64,000 bases of DNA from Mycolicibacterium sp. CBMA 226 (GTDB lineage: Bacteria; Actinomycetota; Actinomycetes; Mycobacteriales; Mycobacteriaceae), in the NCBI RefSeq assembly GCF_009729075.1, contig NZ_VTGY01000020.1:124001-188000 (forward strand), in the 5' to 3' direction. Below, piece after piece: positions 44,644 to 53,465 of this stretch. Position 1 is the stretch's first letter; every line of letters starts with the position of its first letter. The notes below the pieces were generated by a model, which saw only the letters and a program-made list of their open reading frames with translations, did not search any database and was not told the origin of the DNA. The position numbers and the translations under genes are program-made.

Positions 44644-45561
44644 TCAGAGTTGCTCAGTGGACCGGATCCAGTCGATCTGTGATTGCAGCCCCTTCTCGAG
44701 TTCCCATGCCGGTTCGTAGCCCAGATCGCGGGTGGACCGGGAGAGATCGAACTGCACCTGGCGGTCCCAGTCGGGCAGGTAGCCCGGCCCGATGTCGTAG
44801 CGCGCGTCAGGCAGGTACTTCGCGAGCAGCGCGGCGGTTTCGAACACCGTCATCCGGTCGCCGCCCGAGACGAAATAGGCCTGCTGGGAGAGCGTGGTGG
44901 TGGTAGACGCCAGCCGGGCCGCGGTTGCGACGTCCTCGACGTGCACGAACTGGAATCCGTGGTCACCGCCGGATTCGAGCGTGAAGGTCTCACCGCGCAG
45001 TCCGGCCCGGATCATGTCGCCGAGCAAGCTGGGCATCCACAGGCCGGGGCCGTACACCTCGGTGATACGCAGGGACACCACCTCCATGCCGTACAGCGAG
45101 TTGTAGGCACTCCCCAGCAGTTCGCCGGCCACCTTGGTCACGCCGTACACCGTGGTGGGTGCGGGCTTGACGTCCTCGGTGACGGGACCCGATTCGGTGA
45201 TGTTGCCCAGGGCGCACTCCGAGGAGAAGAAGACGATGCGACGCACGCCCGTCATCCGCGCGGCTTCGTAAACCGCAAGCGTGCCATCGGCATTAGCGGC
45301 GAACGTGGTGACCGGCAGCTCGATCGAGAGTGCCGGGTGACTCTGACCGGCGGTGTGGATGATGCGGTCCACCTGGTAGGTGCGCAGGGTCTCGGTGAGT
45401 CGCGGGATGTCGAACAGCTCGCCAAGGACCGCGACTACTCCGCCTCGGGGGTCGACGGAGTAGTCGCGGTTGTACGTGATGACCCGCTCGCCGCCGGCCA
45501 GCAGTTGGTCCACCAGATGACGGCCGACGAAGCCGCGGCCGCCGGTCACGAGTGTGGTCAT
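44644..45561 (-). CDS. NAD-dependent epimerase/dehydratase family protein
   Basis: 305 residues from the ATG at 45561, with AAGGAAG upstream. It has TLVTGGRGFVGRHLVDQLL (Rossmann motif), IIHTAGQSHPALSIELP, FFSSECALG and the active-site YGVTKVAGELL. It is an extended SDR acting on nucleotide sugars or free carbohydrate derivatives. It heads a leftward operon with an SDR and a creatininase-family enzyme and is divergent from a GMC oxidoreductase (240-base gap with operator-like repeats). Confidence 0.87.
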   Translation of the reverse strand: MTTLVTGGRGFVGRHLVDQLLAGGERVITYNRDYSVDPRGGVVAVLGELFDIPRLTETLRTYQVDRIIHTAGQSHPALSIELPVTTFAANADGTLAVYEAARMTGVRRIVFFSSECALGNITESGPVTEDVKPAPTTVYGVTKVAGELLGSAYNSLYGMEVVSLRITEVYGPGLWMPSLLGDMIRAGLRGETFTLESGGDHGFQFVHVEDVATAARLASTTTTLSQQAYFVSGGDRMTVFETAALLAKYLPDARYDIGPGYLPDWDRQVQFDLSRSTRDLGYEPAWELEKGLQSQIDWIRSTEQL

Positions 45562-45688
45562 CGTTGTCTTCCTTTTCCTTGGCGCAGTGCGGTCGTGTGG
45601 GACATTTCGCCCGTCACGGCCGTGCTGACCACATTGCCGTCGCCACTCGATGGCGGCAACGAGCGAACTGTCGAGGCTCGTTGTCTGT

Positions 45689-45728
45689 CCTTGTGCGATT
45701 GCACAAGGCAGCTTCATGGGCTTGTGCG
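45689..45728. promoter_or_regulatory. Repeated half-sites between divergent catabolic operons
   Basis: CCTTGTGC (45689-45696) and GCACAAGG (45701-45708) form a perfect inverted repeat around GATT; a third half-site, CTTGTGCG, repeats at 45721-45728. Further on, TGATCCAC occurs twice (45752-45759 and 45767-45774). These sit in the 240-base gap between the epimerase and GMC operons. The PucR protein encoded at 49366 is the nearest candidate binder. This is a prediction. Confidence 0.55.
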
Positions 45729-45801
45729 GATCCGAGACCACTCATCGGATGTGATCCACGCATCATTGATCCACAGATGTGACCGACTTGGAGTGCGACT
45801 G

Positions 45802-47418
45802 GTGAACACACGAAACATCGACGACGAGCCCGACGTCCTGATCATCGGGGCGGGGGCTTCCGGTGGGGTGGCGGCCCTCGAACTGGCCCAGCAGGGCCTC
45901 AAGGTCGTCTGCCTGGAACAGGGCGGCTGGAACCTGCCCGACGATTTCACCGCCGGCAAGCCGGAGTGGGAACTGACGCGGCTCAAGCAGTGGAATGCCA
46001 GCCCCAACGTGCGCCAGAACCAGGCCGACTACCCGATCGACAGCAGCGAGAGCCCGGTAGAACCGTTGATGTTCAACGGCGTTGGCGGCAGCACCATCAT
46101 GTTCTCGGGACACTGGGTGCGTCCCATGCCGTCGGACTTCCGGGTCCGGACCCTCGACGGCGTGGCTGAGGACTGGCCGTTCACCTATGACGATCTGCGC
46201 CCGTTCCTGGATGAGATCACCCACCACATCGGCGCCTCTGGTCTGGAAGGCGACCCGGCCTACCCCGACTCGCACACGTTCCCGCTGCCGCCGCTGCCCA
46301 TCGGCAAGTACGGTCTGGTCGCCGCAAAAGGCATGGACAAGCTGGGCTGGCACTGGTGGCCCGCACCCAACGCCATTGCCTCCCGCAAGTACAAGAACCA
46401 GGAAGGCTGCCAGCGTTACGGCGCCTGCGAATCCGGTTGTCCGGTCGGCGCCAAGGCCAGCACCGACATCACGCACTGGCGCGATGCCATCAAGCTCGGT
46501 GTGCAACTGGTCACCGGCGCGCGCGTCAGCCGCCTGACGGTGAACAAGAAGGGCTTGGTCACCGGAGCGGAGTACATCGACCGCAAGGGCGCGCTGCAGC
46601 ATCAGAGCGCACGCGTGACGGTGTTGGCGGCCAACGGAATCGGCACTCCGCGTCTGCTGCTGAACTCAGCCGAGGACGGTCTCGCGAACTCCTCGGGCCT
46701 CGTCGGCAAGCGCCTCATGACCCACCCGTACGCCTCGGTCTACGGCGCCTACGACGAAGACTTGGAGACCTGGCTCGGGCCCGCCGGCCAGGCGCTGCAG
46801 TCACTGCAGTTCTACGAGACCGACACCAGCCGCGGATTCGTGCGCGGAGCCAAGTGGAACCTCATGCCCACCGGCGGCCCGCTGGCCCAGACGCTGTGGG
46901 AGCCGGGCAACAACTGGCGCGACACGTTCGGCGCCAACTTCCATCCGCACCTGAAGCGGACGTTCGGCCGCTACACCGAGTGGGGCATCACCACCGAAGA
47001 CCTGCCCGACGAAAGCAACACCGTCACACTCGATCCCAACGTCACCGATTCCGACGGCATCCCCGCCGCCAAGATCCACTACGAGATCGGCGAGAACTGC
47101 CGGCGGATGCTCGACTTCAATGTCGCGCGCGCCATGGAAGCCCACGAGGCCGCGGGAGCCGTTGAGGTGCACCCCGTTCCGGTGGTTCGGCACAGCGCCT
47201 GGCACCTGCTCGGCACCACCAAGATGGGCGCCGACCCGGCCACGTCCGTTGTCAACGAATGGGGCCGAACCCACGACATCCCGAACCTGTTCATCATCGA
47301 CGGCAGCACCATGGTCACCTCGACCGGGATGAATCCCACCGCCACGATCATGGCCGTCGCGCTGCGCTCCATGCGGCACCTGGCCGAAACCCGCTCCAGC
47401 ATCCCGACGGCATTCTGA
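45802..47418 (+). CDS. GMC-family FAD oxidoreductase, large subunit
   Basis: 538 residues. FAD motif LIIGAGASGGVAALELA near the N-terminus, GGSTIMFSGHWVR (substrate/FAD region), and C-terminal HLLGTTKMGADPATSVV and GMNPTATIMAVALR, with the histidines of the GMC active site. A cysteine cluster, CQRYGACESGCPVGA (C-x5-C-x3-C), resembles the iron-sulfur ligand region in gluconate/glucoside dehydrogenases. The GTG at 45802 is chosen because homology begins at NTRNIDDEPD; the open frame upstream to 44683 is antisense to the epimerase gene. A small partner follows after 9 bases. It probably oxidises a sugar, polyol or related compound to a keto product. Confidence 0.9.
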   Translation: MNTRNIDDEPDVLIIGAGASGGVAALELAQQGLKVVCLEQGGWNLPDDFTAGKPEWELTRLKQWNASPNVRQNQADYPIDSSESPVEPLMFNGVGGSTIMFSGHWVRPMPSDFRVRTLDGVAEDWPFTYDDLRPFLDEITHHIGASGLEGDPAYPDSHTFPLPPLPIGKYGLVAAKGMDKLGWHWWPAPNAIASRKYKNQEGCQRYGACESGCPVGAKASTDITHWRDAIKLGVQLVTGARVSRLTVNKKGLVTGAEYIDRKGALQHQSARVTVLAANGIGTPRLLLNSAEDGLANSSGLVGKRLMTHPYASVYGAYDEDLETWLGPAGQALQSLQFYETDTSRGFVRGAKWNLMPTGGPLAQTLWEPGNNWRDTFGANFHPHLKRTFGRYTEWGITTEDLPDESNTVTLDPNVTDSDGIPAAKIHYEIGENCRRMLDFNVARAMEAHEAAGAVEVHPVPVVRHSAWHLLGTTKMGADPATSVVNEWGRTHDIPNLFIIDGSTMVTSTGMNPTATIMAVALRSMRHLAETRSSIPTAF

Positions 47419-47427
47419 GGAAGACCC

Positions 47428-47820
47428 ATGCTCAGTTCCGAACAGCGCCAGGTGTTCGCCACCTTGGCCGAAGCCCTCATCCCGGCAAGCGACACCATGC
47501 CGTCTGCCACCACGGCTGACGTCTCCGGCGTCCTGCTCGACCAGGTGTTGCGCTACCGGCACGACCTCGTCGACGATCTCACCGCGGCACTGGATGCCAG
47601 TGCCGGAAAAGACGCCGAGACCGCGCTCGACGATCTCGCCATCGGACAGCCCGAACGTTTCGAGGCACTCACCGTCCTGGCGGCCGGGGCCTATTTCCTC
47701 AGTCCCGCAGTTAAATCCGCCATGCCCTATGACGCGGCACCCCGTGCCGCGCGCGACGACATGGACAGCTATGTCGACATGCTCGAGCACGTCGTCGACC
47801 GCGGCTTCGTCATCCGCTGA
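47428..47820 (+). CDS. Small partner subunit of GMC oxidoreductase (putative)
   Basis: 130 residues, helical, no signal peptide. LSSEQRQVFATLAEALIPAS near the N-terminus resembles the gluconate 2-dehydrogenase subunit 3/small subunit family, which stabilises or transports the FAD subunit. Position directly after the GMC gene (9 bases) supports this. The usual Tat signal seen in related exported complexes is absent, so the enzyme is probably cytoplasmic. Family identity is moderate. Confidence 0.65.
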   Translation: MLSSEQRQVFATLAEALIPASDTMPSATTADVSGVLLDQVLRYRHDLVDDLTAALDASAGKDAETALDDLAIGQPERFEALTVLAAGAYFLSPAVKSAMPYDAAPRAARDDMDSYVDMLEHVVDRGFVIR

Positions 47821-47884
47821 TCCCGCCGTTCATCAGAGAACATTCCCGAAATCATCACCACCCCAACGTGTAAGGACGTGTCCC

Positions 47885-49300
47885 ATGCCGCATGACAGTG
47901 GCTCGAGGGTCGAGTATCTGACCATCCAACCGGTTCCGGAATCTCAGCGCACCGGGAAGGTGCGACATCTGTTCTCGTTCTGGTTCACGGTCCAGATCAT
48001 CCCGCTCGCGGTGGTGACGGGTCTGCTCGGACCGACCATCTACAAGCTGGATGTGACGTCCACGGTCATCGCCATCATCGTCGGTAGCGTCGTGGGGGCG
48101 GTGTTCATGGCGCTGCATTCGGTGCAAGGGTCGGGCCTCGGCGTACCGCAGATGATCCAGGCGCGGGCACAATTCGGGATGTACGGCTCGCTACTGGTGA
48201 TCGTCGTCGTCATCCTGGCGTACGTCGGCTGGATCGTCTCCCTGATGGTGTTGGCACAGCAGACGCTGTGCGCGGTCTTCCCCGCGCTGAATACGACTGT
48301 GGCGCTTGCCTTCAGCACCCTGCTCACCCTGCTCACCGTCGTGGTCGGCTACCAGCTGATCCTCCGGATGAACCGCGTGATGGTCTGGCTCTCGGGTCTG
48401 GCCCTCGTGCTGACCCTCGTCTACACCGCCATCGCCGCCGGTCACGCCGACGGGGGAGCCGGCAATGCCGGCGGCTCGTTCAACTGGATCGGGTTCCTCG
48501 GCATGGCATCGGTCGCAGGCATCTGGCAGCTGTCCTACGCGCCGTACGTCTCGGACTACTCCCGCTACCTGCCGAGCTCCACCACTCCTCGATCCGCCTT
48601 CTGGTACACGTACTTCGGCACTCTGCTCGGTGCTGTCGGCGCGATGATCGTCGGTGCGCTCCTCGTCGCGGGTCTGGGTTCCGACGCCTCGCTGGCGAGT
48701 CTGTCGCGCATCATGCCGGGACCCCTGTTCATCTTCGTGATGCTCGTGTTCTTCTTCGGCGCCGTCGACGCCGGCGTCATCAACATGTACGGGTCGTCGC
48801 TGTGCACACTGACCTGCATTCAGGCCTTCAAGCTGCAGTGGTCACCGAAGTCGTCGGCCCGGAACATCACGGCGACCGTGATCGCGGCAGTGGTGTTCGT
48901 CGCGGCCATCGGATTCTCCGATGACTTCCTCGTGGAGTACTCCAACTTCATCAGCATCCTGATCTACCTGTTGATCCCGTGGAGCATCGTCAACCTGATC
49001 GACTACTACGTCATCAAGAAGGGGCACTACGACGCCGCCTCGTTCAGCGATCCGAAGAGTGGTTACGGCGCTTTCAACATCCCGGCGGTGCTGAGTTACT
49101 TCCTCGGGTTCGTCATCCAAATCCCTTTCATGTCAACAGCTTTCTACACCGGGGCGGTGGCCGACGAGATCGGCGGCATCGACACGGCGTGGATCGTCGG
49201 CACCGTCGGGACGTTCTTCATCTACCTCGGCCTGATCAAGCTGTGGCAGAAGCGCACCGCAGCCCTCCCAACTCCGATCGTCGCGGAGGTCACGCCATAA
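47885..49300 (+). CDS. NCS1-family permease (purine/pyrimidine/hydantoin type)
   Basis: 471 residues from ATG 47885 with AAGGA eight bases upstream. About 12 membrane segments. Recognisable NCS1 features are FWFTVQIIPLAVVTGLLG, QMIQARAQFGMYGSLLVIVV, YAPYVSDYSRYLP, and LLIPWSIVNLIDYYVIKKG, where the DYY(V) motif is characteristic. NCS1 carriers import nucleobases, allantoin, hydantoins, thiamine precursors or related heterocycles. The gene lies between the GMC pair and a PucR gene, so its substrate is probably the compound handled by this cluster. Confidence 0.9.
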   Translation: MPHDSGSRVEYLTIQPVPESQRTGKVRHLFSFWFTVQIIPLAVVTGLLGPTIYKLDVTSTVIAIIVGSVVGAVFMALHSVQGSGLGVPQMIQARAQFGMYGSLLVIVVVILAYVGWIVSLMVLAQQTLCAVFPALNTTVALAFSTLLTLLTVVVGYQLILRMNRVMVWLSGLALVLTLVYTAIAAGHADGGAGNAGGSFNWIGFLGMASVAGIWQLSYAPYVSDYSRYLPSSTTPRSAFWYTYFGTLLGAVGAMIVGALLVAGLGSDASLASLSRIMPGPLFIFVMLVFFFGAVDAGVINMYGSSLCTLTCIQAFKLQWSPKSSARNITATVIAAVVFVAAIGFSDDFLVEYSNFISILIYLLIPWSIVNLIDYYVIKKGHYDAASFSDPKSGYGAFNIPAVLSYFLGFVIQIPFMSTAFYTGAVADEIGGIDTAWIVGTVGTFFIYLGLIKLWQKRTAALPTPIVAEVTP

Positions 49301-49365
49301 CCCGGCAAACGGCCGACCTGCGGCTAATCGCGTTCCGTGAGCTCGCCGAGCGATACGGTTGATCG

Positions 49366-50868
49366 GTGAGCATCACGGTTCGCGAGCTGCTGGACATGCC
49401 GCACCTGCAGTTGCGACTGCACTCGGGCAAGGCAGGCCTGGACCGCCAGGTCACCTGGACGCATACCTCAGACCTGCCTGAGCCGTGGCAATGGGTCAGC
49501 GGCGGTGAGCTTTTGATGACCAACGGGATGTCGTTTCCCGCCGACGCGGACGGTCAGGAGCACCTGCTCGACGAGCTGCACCGGATCGGTGCCAGCGGGC
49601 TGGCCATCGGCGAACAGATGTACTGCCCGAAGCTCACGGGGCGATTCACCCAGACAAGCGAACGGCTCGGGCTGCCGGTCCTCTGGATCCGTTATCCCAT
49701 GCCGTTCGTGGCGATCTCACGCGCCATCGCCGAGGCCACGCTCCTCGAACAATCACAGCGCCTCATGCGCACGGCACGCATCTACGATGCGCTGCGCCGT
49801 ACCACAGCAGGCGACGTCGCCAGGTCTCGCACAGCTGACGCCCTCACCAAGGAGCTGCGGTGCCCGGTCTTCGTGTGCGACCGCGTGACCGCAGAGGCGT
49901 ATCACCCCGATGGACCGCACCCACCCGAGGACGTGAAAGCCACTGTCCGGACGGCGTCGCAGGGCACGCTGGTCGCCGGCGCCCGGTCGGTGCTGACGCC
50001 CGGCGGTGTCGAGGTCCTCGTCGGCGAGGTGCCCACGCACGACAACGCGGTGCTCGCCGTCATCCGCGAAGGCAGCGTCGCCCTCGACGGTGTCCTCATC
50101 CAGCACGCGGCAACGGTCGTGGCCCTCGAGTTGTCCCAGACGCACCTGGCACTCGAGCACACCCGCCGGTCCGGCGCAGAGCTCACGGCACAGCTCATGG
50201 ACGGCAGCGCCGACCGCCGGGGTGGTCGACGCCAATTGCTTTCCGCGGGACTCGATCCGGCGCACTCGGTATTCGTCTCGGCGACCGCCGCCGATGAACG
50301 ACGGCTGCGGGATCTCCATGTGGCGTTGTGGCGCCGTCGAATTCCGCATGTGACGGCATTCCGTTCAGGCGTCGCCCACGCCGTCATTCCCGGTACCGAT
50401 GAGGCCGTCGAGGCCATCGTCGGATCCCTCGGCCCGACTGCCCGCGTCGGTGCCAGCCGGCCACTGCAATCGGTGGCCCGCTCCGGGGAATCCGCCCGAG
50501 AAGCGATCTGGGCGCTGGGTACCGCGCAACGCACCGAGGAACAACTGGTTCGGTATGGCAGTGCCACATCGTGGCTGGGCGTCGGCGGAGTCGACGATGC
50601 CCAGGCCATGGTGGAACGGTGGTTGGGGCCGCTCATCGAACACGATGCGCAGAACCGGACCGGCCTGGTCGAGACCTTGGAGGCGTTCCTGGCCAACCAA
50701 CGGTCCTGGCAGCGCACCGCCGAAGCCATGAATGTGCACCGGCAGACGGTGCTGTACCGGATTCACAAAGTCGAGGAACTCACCGGTGCCCACCTGACCG
50801 ACACTGCCGACATCGCACAGCTGTGGCTGGCGCTGCGGTCGCGAGATCTGTTGGGCGGCAGTAAGTGA
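49366..50868 (+). CDS. PucR-family transcriptional regulator
   Basis: 500 residues, GTG start. The N-terminal PucR sensing domain reads ITVRELLDMPHLQLRLHSGK, HTSDLPEPWQWVSGGELLMT; the C-terminal helix-turn-helix is RSWQRTAEAMNVHRQTVLYR followed by IHKVEELTG. Family members control purine, nucleobase or amino-acid degradation. It follows the NCS1 permease gene after 65 bases and likely controls both arms of the cluster through the repeats at 45689-45728. Confidence 0.88.
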   Translation: MSITVRELLDMPHLQLRLHSGKAGLDRQVTWTHTSDLPEPWQWVSGGELLMTNGMSFPADADGQEHLLDELHRIGASGLAIGEQMYCPKLTGRFTQTSERLGLPVLWIRYPMPFVAISRAIAEATLLEQSQRLMRTARIYDALRRTTAGDVARSRTADALTKELRCPVFVCDRVTAEAYHPDGPHPPEDVKATVRTASQGTLVAGARSVLTPGGVEVLVGEVPTHDNAVLAVIREGSVALDGVLIQHAATVVALELSQTHLALEHTRRSGAELTAQLMDGSADRRGGRRQLLSAGLDPAHSVFVSATAADERRLRDLHVALWRRRIPHVTAFRSGVAHAVIPGTDEAVEAIVGSLGPTARVGASRPLQSVARSGESAREAIWALGTAQRTEEQLVRYGSATSWLGVGGVDDAQAMVERWLGPLIEHDAQNRTGLVETLEAFLANQRSWQRTAEAMNVHRQTVLYRIHKVEELTGAHLTDTADIAQLWLALRSRDLLGGSK

Positions 50869-50905
50869 CGCCGACTGCGAGTCGGCTCGGTATCGCCGAA
50901 CCGGG

Positions 50906-51559
50906 TTAGCCGGCCAGCATCCGCTTGAAACGGCGCACCATCACCGTCACGACTGCCCCGATCGCCAGCACCACGACGGAACCGACGACGTTGACGAGGC
51001 CATTGGCGACGTCGAAGGGGAACGTGAAGATGATGCCGAGCAGGATGCCCACCTGAAGCAACAGGCCGACGCCGACAACGGCACTGAGCCGGGTGTGCAA
51101 CGCGTGTAGCGCGATGGTCGGCGTGTGTGCGGTGGACGCGGGCATGAATCGGGCCGCGACGAACTGCGTCATCGGCTTACCGAGCGCGCAGCTTGCCAGG
51201 AACACCGCGGCCGCCACACCGCCGACGAGCGTCTGCCCGGCGAGCACCAGCCGCGGGTCGGTGGTCACCAACGCGACCGCGAGCGTCAGGCCGAACATCA
51301 GCATGAGATACCCGGAATACGGGTCCAGGCGGCGTGCTTTTACGAGGCCGTACGCCACCGGGATACCGGCGACGAGCGTGGCGGCCAGAAGGGCGACGTA
51401 CTCCGAATGCCCGCTGGCGCGAAGGCCGTAGAACGCGACCAACGGTGTTCCGACCTCGAGAACCGTCCGCATGATCGCGCGTCGCTTGGTCGCCGCGTGA
51501 GCGGCAGCCGGTGGCGTCACCGGCTCCGGTCCGATGGTGTCGATCGGCGTTGCGGTCAT
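50906..51559 (-). CDS. Multi-pass membrane protein (VC0807-like)
   Basis: 217 residues with about five or six membrane helices (VGTPLVAFYGLRASGHSEYVAL, MLMFGLTLAVALVT, LVGGVAAAVFLASCAL, VGVGLLLQVGILLGIIFTFP, VGSVVVLAIGAVVTVMV). The N-terminus is Ala/Pro-rich and soluble. It resembles VC0807-like proteins of unknown role. It converges with the PucR gene and is divergent from the universal stress protein gene. The 242-base gap to that gene holds no clear palindrome. Confidence 0.6.
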   Translation of the reverse strand: MTATPIDTIGPEPVTPPAAAHAATKRRAIMRTVLEVGTPLVAFYGLRASGHSEYVALLAATLVAGIPVAYGLVKARRLDPYSGYLMLMFGLTLAVALVTTDPRLVLAGQTLVGGVAAAVFLASCALGKPMTQFVAARFMPASTAHTPTIALHALHTRLSAVVGVGLLLQVGILLGIIFTFPFDVANGLVNVVGSVVVLAIGAVVTVMVRRFKRMLAG

Positions 51560-51801
51560 GATGGTGTCCTTCCGGGACCTGTCGATGGTGGCGTAGCTCT
51601 GTGCTGCCTACAGCGTCGCTCTCGGCCGCCGGCTGGTCTGTCCGGCGAGCGGCTGATGTTGCGGAGGAAATCGATGTCCTCCGATCGGGGGAGCCGCCGA
51701 CGGCGCTCACTCGCGATGCACGTCAAACGCCCACGTCAACCAGCCTGTCCACGCTAGTGTCGTCACGACGTCGGTCCCGTGAGGAACGTAAGGAGACAGC
51801 C

Positions 51802-52293
51802 ATGGGTAGCTACCGGACGGTCCTCGTTGGAACTGACGGCTCAGACTCGTCGATGAAGGCGGTCGAGCATGCGGCGACGTTCGCGGCGCAGCAGGGCGCG
51901 AAGCTGGTGATCGCGACGGCCCATTTCCACGAAGTCGAAAAGGGTGGGTGGGCACGACCGGCCGCACCCGAGAAGGCAAGTGATCGCCGGGCCGAGGACG
52001 CGCTCGGACGTGAGGGTGGATACCGGGTGCACGGCGACGCACATGTGTACGAGATTCTCCGCGATGCAAGCGAACGCGCGCGTGGTGCGGGCGCTCAGGA
52101 CGTCGAAGAGCGGTCTGTCATCGGCGCACCCGTCGAGGCGCTCGTCAGGTTGTCCAACGAAGTCGGAGCGGAGCTGCTCGTCGTCGGGGACGTGGGGCTC
52201 GACACGACGGCAGGACGTCTGCTGGGTTCGGTGCCCGCCGACGTCGCCCGTAAGGCCAAGATCGACATCCTGATCGTGCATACCGTCGACTGA
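51802..52293 (+). CDS. Universal stress protein (UspA family)
   Basis: 163 residues. Begins YRTVLVGTDGSDSSMKAVEHA, and the ATP-binding-like loop GDVGLDTTAGRLLGSVPADV keeps the G-x2-G-x9-G-S pattern in relaxed form. Start ATG 51802 with AAGGAG upstream; the open frame to 51601 is non-coding. Roles are stress survival or nucleotide binding. It precedes an uncharacterised gene by 11 bases and may be cotranscribed. Confidence 0.87.
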   Translation: MGSYRTVLVGTDGSDSSMKAVEHAATFAAQQGAKLVIATAHFHEVEKGGWARPAAPEKASDRRAEDALGREGGYRVHGDAHVYEILRDASERARGAGAQDVEERSVIGAPVEALVRLSNEVGAELLVVGDVGLDTTAGRLLGSVPADVARKAKIDILIVHTVD

Positions 52294-52304
52294 CCTGCGC
52301 GGCC

Positions 52305-52868
52305 ATGTCGATGCACGACTTTGCGACCTACGAAGAATTCGGCCGCAAGTTCTTCGAAGTCGCCGTTACCGCTGACCGGGTCGCCGAAGGTTTCGGCACG
52401 ATGGCCGGTGATACCTTCGAACTGGGCCCGTTTCCCGCCGGTCCCGCGGGAATCGCTCGGGTGACCGCCAGGGTCAGCATCGAACAGCCGCAGGTGACGC
52501 GCAGGGCCGGCGACATGATCGCGTTCGACGTCCGCATCCCCCTCGACATCGATCTGCTCATCGATCTACGAGTGGACCGCTCCCGGTTCGAGGTGACGGG
52601 CGAGATCGCGTTGATCGCGACAGCCCGCGCGGCCGAGCCGCTTCTACTGGTCATCGACATTCCGAAGCCGCAGCGCAAAGACATCACCGTCAACGTCACG
52701 TCTCAGACGCTGCGCGGCGAACTCCTGCGGATCGTGGCCGACGTCGATTCCGAGATCAAACGGGTCATCGCCAAGCAGGTCGGACGCCGCATCGAAGCGC
52801 CCGAAGCTCAGCAGGCGAAGGTCGTCGACATCGGTAAGCGGATCGCCAGCGCGTGGACCGGAGTCTGA
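52305..52868 (+). CDS. Conserved protein of unknown function, 187 residues
   Basis: No known domain. It starts MSMHDFATYEEFGRKFFEVA and contains a run of alternating hydrophobic strands (ARVTARVSIEQPQVTRR; DVRIPLDIDLLIDLRVDR; PLLLVIDIPKPQRKDITV) and a C-terminal helix (EIKRVIAKQVGRRI). This suggests a beta-barrel or lipid-binding fold. Mycobacteria have proteins of this sort of unknown role. It follows the stress protein (11 bases) and ends three bases before the convergent TetR gene. Confidence 0.65.
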   Translation: MSMHDFATYEEFGRKFFEVAVTADRVAEGFGTMAGDTFELGPFPAGPAGIARVTARVSIEQPQVTRRAGDMIAFDVRIPLDIDLLIDLRVDRSRFEVTGEIALIATARAAEPLLLVIDIPKPQRKDITVNVTSQTLRGELLRIVADVDSEIKRVIAKQVGRRIEAPEAQQAKVVDIGKRIASAWTGV

Positions 52869-52871
52869 CCG

Positions 52872-53459
52872 CTAGCCGGCTGCGGCGGCAACACGGGCCT
52901 CGATGAGTGCGGCCAACTGCTGACCTACCGTGATCAGCGCGTTGCCGTCGCGCGCCGCCCGGGCCAGCAGGAGGCCGCCCTCTATTCCGGCCAGTACCGT
53001 CAGGGCCACGTCGGCGGCCTCGTCATCTGCCAGTCCAGCAGAGCTGAGCGCTTCGGCAATCACCTTCCGCCAGCTGGTGAAAGCTTGATTGCACACCGCG
53101 CCGATCGCGTCGGACCCGGCGGCGGTTTCGAGAGCCACGGTGGCGATCGGGCAGCCGTCCACCCATCCGCTGCGTTCGAGTTCGCGCGCGCCGACCTTGG
53201 TCCACATGCGGACGGCGTCGGCCGGCCCGTGCTGCGACATCGCATGACGCAACATCTGCTCGTATTCTTCGGCAGCGCCGGTCAGAGCGTCGACGGCCAA
53301 TTGCTCTTTGCCGCCGGGGAAGTGGTGGGCCTGCGAGCCCCACGGCGCGTTGCTGTCGGAGATGACCTGACGCCATCCCGTCGCGGCAAAGCCCTGGCGC
53401 CGGAACAGCGTTGCGGCCGAGCGGACCATGCGGTCGCGCGAATCGGAGATGCGGGGCAT
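52872..53459 (-). CDS. TetR-family regulator (LmrA/YxaF-like)
   Basis: 195 residues from the ATG at 53459, which lies six bases after a good -10 (TATTCT, rightward coordinates 53466-53471), so the mRNA is probably leaderless. An ATG at 53492 is in frame but would place the operator within the coding region. The domain reads RMVRSAATLFRRQGFAATGW, APWGSQAHHFPGGKEQLAVD, the HHFPGGK motif marking the LmrA/YxaF subgroup. The gene is divergent from a zinc alcohol dehydrogenase gene (50 bases). Confidence 0.87.
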   Translation of the reverse strand: MPRISDSRDRMVRSAATLFRRQGFAATGWRQVISDSNAPWGSQAHHFPGGKEQLAVDALTGAAEEYEQMLRHAMSQHGPADAVRMWTKVGARELERSGWVDGCPIATVALETAAGSDAIGAVCNQAFTSWRKVIAEALSSAGLADDEAADVALTVLAGIEGGLLLARAARDGNALITVGQQLAALIEARVAAAAG

Positions 53460-53465
53460 CGGAGA

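Noticed and set aside
44683..45801. Very long rightward open frame in front of the GMC gene
   Set aside because: It lies antisense to the epimerase gene, which has clear family motifs. The absence of stops reflects high GC content; the GMC protein starts at 45802.
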